Below are positions 27,448 through 34,433 of a stretch of DNA of 64,000 nucleotides, in pieces. Position numbers and translations under genes: made by a program. Position 1 is the stretch's first letter; every line of letters begins with the position of its first letter. This DNA is from Scandinavium vulneris_A (GTDB taxonomy: Bacteria; Pseudomonadota; Gammaproteobacteria; Enterobacterales; Enterobacteriaceae): positions 1,612,001 through 1,676,000 of the forward strand of contig JBKGRZ010000001.1 in assembly GCA_046518185.1 (NCBI GenBank), written 5' to 3'. Under the pieces are notes generated by a model that worked only from the letters and a program-made list of their open reading frames with translations, searched no databases and was not told the origin of the DNA.

Positions 27448-28548
27448 ATGGCTAAGTTGCGGGTTGGGGTCGTCTTTGGCGGGAAATCGGCTGAACATGA
27501 AGTCTCTTTGCAGTCGGCAAAGAACATTGTTGAGGCGATGGATAAGACGCGTTTTGAGGTGGTGTTACTGGGTATTGATAAGCAGGGTCAATGGCACATT
27601 AATGATGCCAGCAGCTATCTGCTCAACGCGCACGATCCTGCCCAAATCGCCCTGCGCCCTTCCGACATTACGCTGGCCCAGATCCCGGGTAAATCTTCTG
27701 AGCAGTTAATCAACGCCGAAAGCGGCCAACCGTTGCCCGCTATTGACGTTATCTTCCCGATTGTCCATGGGACGTTGGGCGAAGACGGTTCCTTGCAGGG
27801 CATGTTGCGGATGGCTAATTTGCCATTCGTGGGTTCCGATGTCCTGAGCTCAGCGGCCTGTATGGACAAAGATGTAACCAAGCGTCTGCTACGTGATGCC
27901 GGGCTGGCAATTGCGCCGTTCGTGACCTTAACCCGAACCAACCGTGCAAAATTCAGCTTTGCCGTGGTGAAGGAAAAACTCGGTCTGCCGCTGTTCGTTA
28001 AACCGGCCAACCAGGGATCCTCTGTTGGCGTCAGCAAAGTGAAGACCGAAGAACAGTATCAGCAGGCCGTGGCGCTGGCGTTCGAGTTCGACAGTAAAGT
28101 GGTAGTGGAAACCGGTATCAACGGGCGTGAAATCGAGTGTGCGGTCCTCGGCAATGATGAGCCTCAGGCCAGCACCTGCGGTGAAATTGTACTGAACAGC
28201 GAGTTCTACGCCTACGACACCAAATACATCGATGATAAGGGTGCCAAAGTGGTGGTCCCTGCGGCAATTGAACCGACGGTCAATGATAAGATTCGCCAGA
28301 CGGCGATTGAGGCATATCAGGCTCTGGGCTGTAGCGGAATGGCGCGCGTCGATGTGTTCCTGACGCCGGACAATGAGGTGGTGATCAATGAAATCAACAC
28401 CCTGCCGGGCTTTACTAATATCAGCATGTATCCGAAGCTGTGGCAGGCGAGCGGTCTGGATTACACCAGCCTGATTACCCGCCTGATTGAACTGGCGCTG
28501 GAGCGTCATCAGGCCAATGCGGCACTGAAAACCACCATGAGCGCCTAA
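27448..28548 (+). CDS. ddlA: D-alanine--D-alanine ligase A
   Basis: 366 residues from the ATG at 27448 (MAKLRVGVVFGGKSAEHEVSL); starts at 27409 add unrelated residues. ATP-grasp ligase with HGTLGEDGSLQGML, KPANQGSSVGVSKV and the metal-binding end MARVDVFLTPDNEVVINEINTLPGF, each split here only for description. It joins two D-alanines for peptidoglycan precursors. E. coli DdlA is 364 residues. Followed by a terminator shared with convergent yaiZ. Confidence 0.97.
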   Translation: MAKLRVGVVFGGKSAEHEVSLQSAKNIVEAMDKTRFEVVLLGIDKQGQWHINDASSYLLNAHDPAQIALRPSDITLAQIPGKSSEQLINAESGQPLPAIDVIFPIVHGTLGEDGSLQGMLRMANLPFVGSDVLSSAACMDKDVTKRLLRDAGLAIAPFVTLTRTNRAKFSFAVVKEKLGLPLFVKPANQGSSVGVSKVKTEEQYQQAVALAFEFDSKVVVETGINGREIECAVLGNDEPQASTCGEIVLNSEFYAYDTKYIDDKGAKVVVPAAIEPTVNDKIRQTAIEAYQALGCSGMARVDVFLTPDNEVVINEINTLPGFTNISMYPKLWQASGLDYTSLITRLIELALERHQANAALKTTMSA

Positions 28549-28558
28549 GATTGATGTT

Positions 28559-28588
28559 ACCGGGCGGTGGCAACGCTGCCCGGTTTAT
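28559..28588 (+). terminator. ddlA terminator
   Basis: ACCGGGC (28559-28565) pairs with GCCCGGT (28578-28584), then TTTA. It overlaps the end of yaiZ on the other strand. Confidence 0.65.
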
Positions 28589-28803
28589 GCCTGCGGACTC
28601 TCATTTTCTTCCACCGGGCGACGGCGAATCACGAATCCCGCCAACCAGAAACTGACAACCCAGGTCACCAGGCCCACGGCATAAGTCTGCCAACCCTTCG
28701 CTTCAAAGCCCAACAGCCCGACCACGCCATTGAGTATAAATATCAGACCGATGGCAAAGGCATAATAGTGCCAGTCGCGGCGAATTTTATCAGGCAGTTT
28801 CAT
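28585..28803 (-). CDS. yaiZ: inner-membrane protein YaiZ
   Basis: 72 residues from the ATG at 28803 (E. coli 70). Two hydrophobic segments: about 12-32 (YYAFAIGLIFILNGVVGLLGF) and 38-58 (YAVGLVTWVVSFWLAGFVI). Almost identical to E. coli YaiZ. Unknown function. Confidence 0.92.
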   Translation of the reverse strand: MKLPDKIRRDWHYYAFAIGLIFILNGVVGLLGFEAKGWQTYAVGLVTWVVSFWLAGFVIRRRPVEENESPQA

Positions 28804-29081
28804 AACCACTCCGCAAAAGAAAACGCTATCGTCGCACATTGCGCCAACGCCGTCTGCGCGGTGCTTAGCAAATTTTTAACATTCACCCGTTTGACTTAGG
28901 GAGAAACTCTGTGAACCAGGCTGTAAAAGATGAAAATAGGTGCCTTATCGCCGCAAAATTACCACGAATCTGATATTGACAATGGCCTTCTGCTGTCAAA
29001 CTCACACTCATATATTCTGGCGGTCGCCAGCAGATAAAACGCCTGATAGCGTCAGTGCGTGAGTTGTATCAGGAGGTCGTT

Positions 29082-29384
29082 ATGACTGAATTCACTTTCT
29101 CCAGGTCTATTATTGCCGGGAAAAAAAAGGAATCCTCCACCCCGGGTAATATCGCTTACGCGTTATTTGTTCTGCTCTGTTTCTGGGTCGGCGCGCAGAT
29201 GTTAAACCTTGTGGTTCATGCCCCCGGCGTGTTCGAGCACCTGGTACAGGCGCAGGACAGCAGTCGCCCACGGATAGAAATCGGGCTGGCGGTCGGTACG
29301 CTGTTTGGACTGGTTCCGTTCCTTGCGGGCTGTGCCCTACTTGGCGTTGTCGCCCTTATTATGCGCTGGCGTCGTTATTTCTGA
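29082..29384 (+). CDS. yaiY: inner-membrane protein YaiY (DUF2755)
   Basis: 100 residues from the ATG at 29082 with AGGAGG 6 bases before. Two membrane segments, about 24-46 and 72-96. E. coli YaiY is 102 residues and similar (STPGNIAYALFVLLCFWVGAQ, GLVPFLAGC). Function unknown. The stop overlaps the end of yaiW on the other strand by ten bases. Confidence 0.93.
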   Translation: MTEFTFSRSIIAGKKKESSTPGNIAYALFVLLCFWVGAQMLNLVVHAPGVFEHLVQAQDSSRPRIEIGLAVGTLFGLVPFLAGCALLGVVALIMRWRRYF

Positions 29385-30484
29385 CCCCTCGCCATGCAGC
29401 TGGCCCGACGATCATCGACGCGTTTTGCAAACCACGCAGTAGTAAGATTGCGGGTGATTTTCGGGCTTTCCAGTTGGATCCCCGGCAGCATTTCCCGCAC
29501 CAGCGTTTTTCCGGTCCTGGCTTCGGCGAGCTGATAAACGCCTTGATAAAGCCTGGTGTCCTCGAACGCCTGACTGTCACCTTTCTGCAACTGCTGATGA
29601 ATATCACGGTCACTCATGCCCAGCTTCGCCGCCAGCTTTTGTACCGCCAGCTCGGTTTTACCCGGTTCATCACTGTCGTAGCGAATCAAATCGCCATCCA
29701 GCGCCAGCTTCACGCCGCTGGCTTTACTGACCGCATTCTGGAACGCCGCATTGCGACTGGCATACCAGCCCGCGTTGAAATCAGCAAAGCGGTAAAGCGG
29801 TGCGGAATAGCTCGCCGGGTAGTTAAGCAAATGATAAGTACCAAACCATAATCCGCCACGCAGCGTGAACACTTCCTGGCGCACAGTACCGTCCATTTTC
29901 CACGGATAGCCCTTTTCATGCGCTTGCGCAAACGCGATGCTGACCTGCATCGGCCCGCCGGTGTGTACCGGATTGAGCGAACCAAACAGCGTTTGCCCCA
30001 TTGGCACCATGCCAATGAAGTCATCAAAAATAGCGCTCAGTTGCTTTTCAGTTTTCACCGTATCAAGGCGGTCGCTGTAGCTCTTGCCGTTCGGCGAGGT
30101 AATTTTCAGCGCCGTATGCACCAGGAACAGCGGCACGTGCACCTTTTCCGCCCGGCGGTCAATTTCCTGCCAGGCGATTTTGCTCAAGCCCGGCACGACA
30201 GGATCGGCCTGATAGTTTGACTCCTGCTGTGCCACCGCCAGTACCGAACAGACATTTTCCTCCGTCGGCGCAAGCTTCTGGCTTTCGAACGCTTTGGCGA
30301 TACTTTGTGCCCAGACCTCGCGGTCTTTTACGCTAGCAGGCATTTTCTGCCGAACCACGGCGGCGACATCCACCGGCTTTTCGCCTTCTTTCAATACCGG
30401 CTTTTGGCTGGTACAGCCCGCCAGAATGATTCCGGCGAGCAGGGTCAGTGAGGTTGAAACCTTGCGTGTGGTGGCTATCGCCAT
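29375..30484 (-). CDS. yaiW: outer-membrane lipoprotein YaiW (DUF1615)
   Basis: 369 residues with a lipoprotein signal peptide: LAGIILAGCTSQKP, lipobox LAGC with Cys near residue 23. The next residues (TS) do not fit an inner-membrane retention signal, so outer-membrane sorting is expected. The body is a transglycosylase-like DUF1615 fold (CSVLAVAQQESNYQADP, GGPMQVSIAFAQ). It starts 14 bases after sbmA, an operon kept in E. coli, where both proteins help uptake of proline-rich peptides. Confidence 0.94.
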   Translation of the reverse strand: MAIATTRKVSTSLTLLAGIILAGCTSQKPVLKEGEKPVDVAAVVRQKMPASVKDREVWAQSIAKAFESQKLAPTEENVCSVLAVAQQESNYQADPVVPGLSKIAWQEIDRRAEKVHVPLFLVHTALKITSPNGKSYSDRLDTVKTEKQLSAIFDDFIGMVPMGQTLFGSLNPVHTGGPMQVSIAFAQAHEKGYPWKMDGTVRQEVFTLRGGLWFGTYHLLNYPASYSAPLYRFADFNAGWYASRNAAFQNAVSKASGVKLALDGDLIRYDSDEPGKTELAVQKLAAKLGMSDRDIHQQLQKGDSQAFEDTRLYQGVYQLAEARTGKTLVREMLPGIQLESPKITRNLTTAWFAKRVDDRRASCMARGQK

Positions 30485-30498
30485 CGTGCTTCCCTGTT

Positions 30499-31719
30499 TT
30501 AGCTAAAAGATTGAGTGATTTCCTGCTCTGGCAGGTCATCCAGCTCTCGCTCGAAACTGCGCAGACGTTTGTAGATAGACATCAGTTCCACCAGCGTGGT
30601 CCAGGAACTGATCAGATACTGGAACGAACCGCGCACCTGGCTGAAAGCATTATTAATTTGCGACATTAACCCTAACGTAATGGTCCCTGCAACTATCGAC
30701 GGGAAAAGCAGGAACAGACCGAATACGTTATCCGCCTGCAGGTACAGGATGCGCGCAATGTTGAAATAGGTGTAATGGAAGTAGAGCCGGAAATAGTTAT
30801 GACGCACGGCGGCAAAAAGCTCTTTTACGGTCGGCGGTGTCGCACGATCGGCGTGATCTTCACCATAAACCAGCTCTTTACGGTACGCCGCTTCTACCCG
30901 CTGATTCTTGAAGTTAAGCCCTGGCAGCTTAATCCCCACCACGGCCAGCAGCCCGGTGCCAACAATTGACCAAATAATGGCAGCCCAAACGAGGCCATAA
31001 GGAATATAGCCCACAACAGGCAAGTCTTTGACGTTCGGAGACAGCGCCACCAGTACCGGTAAGAAGGCAATCAGGGTCATGATAGCATTGATAAACCCAA
31101 CCCCAACATCTTCCAGCGTGGATGAGAAACGCATGGTGTCTTCCTGCACACGCTGGGCGGCACCTTCAATGTGGCGCAGTCGCGACCAGTGCGCCATGTA
31201 ATGGTCGTTCATGGCGGTACGCCAGCGGAACACATAATGGCTGATAAAGAAGTTGCTCAGAACGCCAACCACCACCGCGATCAGCGCGATACATAAGAAG
31301 ACGCTCAGCTCTTGATAAAACTGTTCAATCTTGATCTTATGCGGCGATGCCATTGCTTCCTGAATCAGGTTGTAAAACGGCGCATACCAGGCATTGATCG
31401 CCACGCCGACCTCAACCTGGAACCAGGTGACGAAGACAATGAGTGCAGTGCCGAGCACCGACCAGCGCTGCCAACGGTGCGGACTGTACAGGTACCAGAA
31501 CAGCGCAAACGAGCCCACGACAAAAAAGTAGTAGGCATAAAAAACCAGATAGTTCATCGACACAAATCGTGACGCACCGATGGGTACGTCCCCTTTGGCA
31601 CCGGCCAGATGCAGCAGCCAATCGCCGCCGTCGACCTGCCAGAATATGACGGCGATTAGCGCCCAAATGGCCGCCGAGAGGAAAAAGGGTCCCGGCTTAG
31701 GGAAAAACGACTTAAACAT
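30499..31719 (-). CDS. sbmA: peptide antibiotic importer SbmA
   Basis: 406 residues, the E. coli length. Inner-membrane SbmA/BacA family protein with several helices and no ATPase domain; it works as a proton-driven dimer. Conserved ends MFKSFFPKPGPFFLSAAIWA and LDDLPEQEITQSFS. It imports microcins B17 and J25, bleomycin and proline-rich peptides. Cotranscribed with yaiW; a stress sigma-E site could exist in the 123-base upstream gap but was not identified. Confidence 0.97.
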   Translation of the reverse strand: MFKSFFPKPGPFFLSAAIWALIAVIFWQVDGGDWLLHLAGAKGDVPIGASRFVSMNYLVFYAYYFFVVGSFALFWYLYSPHRWQRWSVLGTALIVFVTWFQVEVGVAINAWYAPFYNLIQEAMASPHKIKIEQFYQELSVFLCIALIAVVVGVLSNFFISHYVFRWRTAMNDHYMAHWSRLRHIEGAAQRVQEDTMRFSSTLEDVGVGFINAIMTLIAFLPVLVALSPNVKDLPVVGYIPYGLVWAAIIWSIVGTGLLAVVGIKLPGLNFKNQRVEAAYRKELVYGEDHADRATPPTVKELFAAVRHNYFRLYFHYTYFNIARILYLQADNVFGLFLLFPSIVAGTITLGLMSQINNAFSQVRGSFQYLISSWTTLVELMSIYKRLRSFERELDDLPEQEITQSFS

Positions 31720-31842
31720 ACATGCTCTCCTGCTAACTTCTTATCGTTTTGAGGTTGCTGTGTTTCAGGGAAAATCCGCTGCGGCAGTCGCCGCTGCAAA
31801 GCGTAATAAAATAAACCGTCATTCAGACCGATGGCAAAGGGC

Positions 31843-32376
31843 TTAGTTCGCAAGCCATTGCGCAACAATTGTTTCCACCGGTTTCACGTGGACCGGGTTG
31901 CCGGGAACAGTCAGCGTGCGCCAGACCTCGTTGTAGTGGGCTATCAGCGTGGAGGCCTCTGCCGCGGGGCGATTTGCGGTGGTGTGGGCGTCTTCAGCAA
32001 CCGTAATCTGGTAGCCTTTGCTGGCTCCCACTTTGAGAGTGGTATCGACGCAGTAGTCTGTGGCGCAACCGCACATCACAAATCCGGTAATGCCATTTTT
32101 GGCAAGAACCTGCTCCAGGTCGGTTTGATAAAAGGCGTCGCAGGCCGTTTTCGTTACGTAGAGTGCATCGGCCGGTTGTTCGAGCTCCGTCAACAAGGCG
32201 AAGCCTTCACTGCCTTCCTCCAGACCGCCCTCTTCAATGTGCTGGATAAAGATGACGCGGTCAGCGACCTGAATAAGCCGGTTCACCCTGGCGACACATT
32301 CTGGCTCACGCAAGCGCGCAGTGGCGAAGACCCCTTTTTGCATATCCACCACCATCACAACACGTTTATCCGACAT
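31843..32376 (-). CDS. isochorismatase-family cysteine hydrolase
   Basis: 177 residues from the second ATG at 32376, which has GGAG 6 bases upstream; the ATG at 32379 is too near. Catalytic triad by position: D11 (VVMVVDMQKGVF), K76 (ALYVTKTACDAF), C109 (MCGCATDYCVDTTL), as in nicotinamidase/N-carbamoylsarcosine-amidase-type hydrolases. Function unknown. E. coli has nothing here between sbmA and ampH. Confidence 0.82.
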   Translation of the reverse strand: MSDKRVVMVVDMQKGVFATARLREPECVARVNRLIQVADRVIFIQHIEEGGLEEGSEGFALLTELEQPADALYVTKTACDAFYQTDLEQVLAKNGITGFVMCGCATDYCVDTTLKVGASKGYQITVAEDAHTTANRPAAEASTLIAHYNEVWRTLTVPGNPVHVKPVETIVAQWLAN

Positions 32377-32580
32377 CATTTGCTCCGTAACTGTCTGTGA
32401 AGATTGAGAGTATCATACGCGCGAGTTCACAAAAGCGCGTAAAGGCGTGCAGGAAAAATATTCATATTTACCCGTCGTTACGTTTTTATTGCGTAAATCC
32501 AGCATAAAGGCGCTTTGCAAGCGGGCATTTAATAGTATAAATACGCATTATCCTCCCAATTCAATTCATGGATGCTTTCC

Positions 32581-33738
32581 TTGAAACGTAGTCTGTTATT
32601 GCTCGCGGCGCTTTTTGCTGCTTCGTTGCCTGTTGCCCAGGCCGCACAAACCTCCCCGGACCCGGTTTTTGCTTCTAATATTGTCGATAAATACGCCAAT
32701 CATATCTATTTCGGCAGCGGTGCGACGGGAATGGCACTGGTCGTTATTGACGGCAACCAGCGGGTGTTTCGCAGCTTCGGAGAAACTCGTCCGGGCAACA
32801 ACGTTCATCCACAGCTCGATTCGGTCATTCGCATAGCGTCCCTCAGCAAGTTGATGACCAGCGAGATGCTGGTGAAATTGTTGGATCAGGGGGTGGTGAA
32901 ACTCAACGATCCGCTGAGCAAATATGCGCCTCCGGGTGCCAGTGTGCCGAGCTATCATGGCCAGCCGATTACGCTGGTAAACCTCGCCACGCACACCAGC
33001 AGCCTGCCTCGCGAACAGCCAGGCGGCGCCGCACATCGTCCGGTGTTTGTCTGGCCGACGCATAATCAGCGCTGGAACTGGCTGAGCACCGCGACGCTAA
33101 AAGCAGCCCCGGGCTCGCAAGCGGCGTATTCAAATCTGGCATTTGACCTTTTGGCCGATGCGCTGAGCACCGCGGCGGGTAAACCCTATCCGCAACTTTT
33201 TGAAGAGCAAATCACGCGCCCATTGGGGATGAAAGACACCACCTTCACGCCTTCGCCGGACCAGTGCCAACGCCTGATGGTGGCTGAAAAAGGGGCGAGT
33301 CCGTGCGATAACACCCTGGCGGCGATTGGTAGCGGCGGGGTTTACTCGACTCCCGGCGATATGATGCGCTGGATGCAGCAGTTCCTGTCTTCTGATTTCT
33401 ATACTCGCAATCAGCAGGCTGACCGAATGCAAACACTCATCTATCAGCGTAGCCAGTTAACACGCGTTATTGGCATGGACGTGCCGGGTAAGGCCGACGC
33501 GCTCGGTATGGGTTGGGTATACATGGCACCTAAAAACGGTCGTCCGGGTATTATTCAGAAAACGGGCGGTGGCGGAGGCTTCATTACCTATATGGCAATG
33601 ATCCCGCAGCATAATGTCGGGGCATTCGTGGTCGTAACACGTTCCCCGTTAACGCGCTTCGTGAATATGAGTGATGGCATTAACGATTTGGTCACCGAAC
33701 TGAGTGGCAACACCCCGTTGGTCGTTCCAGCATCCTGA
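32581..33738 (+). CDS. ampH: beta-lactamase/DD-peptidase AmpH
   Basis: 385 residues from the TTG at 32581 (codons TTG AAA CGT AGT), which is the E. coli AmpH start and length; an in-frame ATG at 32572 would add three residues. Signal peptide about 1-22 (LLLLAALFAASLPVAQA). Class C-type serine fold: S-x-x-K in IASLSKLMTS (about residue 91), Y-x-N in AAYSNLAFDLL, and KTGG in IIQKTGGGGG. A periplasmic DD-carboxypeptidase/endopeptidase active in murein recycling, with weak beta-lactam binding. Confidence 0.95.
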   Translation: MKRSLLLLAALFAASLPVAQAAQTSPDPVFASNIVDKYANHIYFGSGATGMALVVIDGNQRVFRSFGETRPGNNVHPQLDSVIRIASLSKLMTSEMLVKLLDQGVVKLNDPLSKYAPPGASVPSYHGQPITLVNLATHTSSLPREQPGGAAHRPVFVWPTHNQRWNWLSTATLKAAPGSQAAYSNLAFDLLADALSTAAGKPYPQLFEEQITRPLGMKDTTFTPSPDQCQRLMVAEKGASPCDNTLAAIGSGGVYSTPGDMMRWMQQFLSSDFYTRNQQADRMQTLIYQRSQLTRVIGMDVPGKADALGMGWVYMAPKNGRPGIIQKTGGGGGFITYMAMIPQHNVGAFVVVTRSPLTRFVNMSDGINDLVTELSGNTPLVVPAS

Positions 33739-33741
33739 TGC

Positions 33742-34359
33742 TTAATACTCAAGGGGCAAGCGCTTGACGGATGTCAGCTTGCCCTTATTCATTTCGATAT
33801 AATTCCCCGCTCTCAACGCGGCCAGAACTTCAGCTATTACCGAACGGGAAATATGGGTGCGTTGTTGGATGTAGTTCATCACGCCAATTCTGGCGCGCAG
33901 TGCTTCATCCCATTTGGACATGACCTGCAATGTAGCCCTGATCTGGCTGTAAGAGTTTTGGCCAATCAGTTGGACATCGCGAGCTTCCTGCGCCTTTGAA
34001 ATCCAGCTCACCCACTGAAACGCTTCCCGCCAGAGTTGATTACGATCCAGTATCCCTTTGCTTAGCGATCCTTCCAGCTGATAAGCATCACACTCGGTCA
34101 GAGCCGTTAGCTGATAGCTCTCGCTTCGGGGATCAAACAAACCTGGCAATCCAAGGATCATTGGCGAAGGGCTGATACCGACCAGAATATCTTCCTGTGT
34201 TCGCTCAAGTTTAAACGTTCCTTGACGTATAACGGTCAAGACAGCGCCATCATTTTTCAGGCTAAGAGAATCTTGGGGATGCAGAGTCAGTGAAGACGCC
34301 ATGGGGAAGAAATGCTGATCAAGTACGTGGAATGCAGACAAAGGTTTTACAGATAACAT
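33742..34359 (-). CDS. iprA: IprA (YaiV), Crp/Fnr-like helix-turn-helix regulator
   Basis: 205 residues. The C-terminal half matches E. coli YaiV strongly (GVMNYIQQRTHISRSVIAEVLAALRAGNYIEMNKGKL), while the N-terminal cyclic-nucleotide-binding-like barrel is more diverged. In Salmonella the homologue IprA affects resistance to hydrogen peroxide. The DNA recognition helix is around residues 165-190. Convergent with ampH (3 bases apart). Confidence 0.88.
   Translation of the reverse strand: MLSVKPLSAFHVLDQHFFPMASSLTLHPQDSLSLKNDGAVLTVIRQGTFKLERTQEDILVGISPSPMILGLPGLFDPRSESYQLTALTECDAYQLEGSLSKGILDRNQLWREAFQWVSWISKAQEARDVQLIGQNSYSQIRATLQVMSKWDEALRARIGVMNYIQQRTHISRSVIAEVLAALRAGNYIEMNKGKLTSVKRLPLEY
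33754..33784 (+). terminator. possible ampH terminator inside the iprA 3' end
   Basis: GGGCAAGC (33754-33761) pairs with GCTTGCCC (33777-33784), then TTATTC. It is 16 bases beyond the ampH stop but lies in iprA coding sequence. Confidence 0.4.
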
Positions 34360-34401
34360 GCGAGTGTCACATCCTGTGTCAATGTCATGTTAGGGGTTAA
34401 A

Positions 34402-34426
34402 AAGCAGGGGACATTGTCCCCTGCTT
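34402..34426 (-). terminator. terminator of the autotransporter gene
   Basis: AAGCAGGGGACA and TGTCCCCTGCTT form a perfect 12-bp stem with a one-base loop. On the minus strand it is followed by TTTAACCCC. Lies 8 bases beyond the autotransporter stop. Confidence 0.85.
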
Positions 34427-34433
34427 AGATTAA

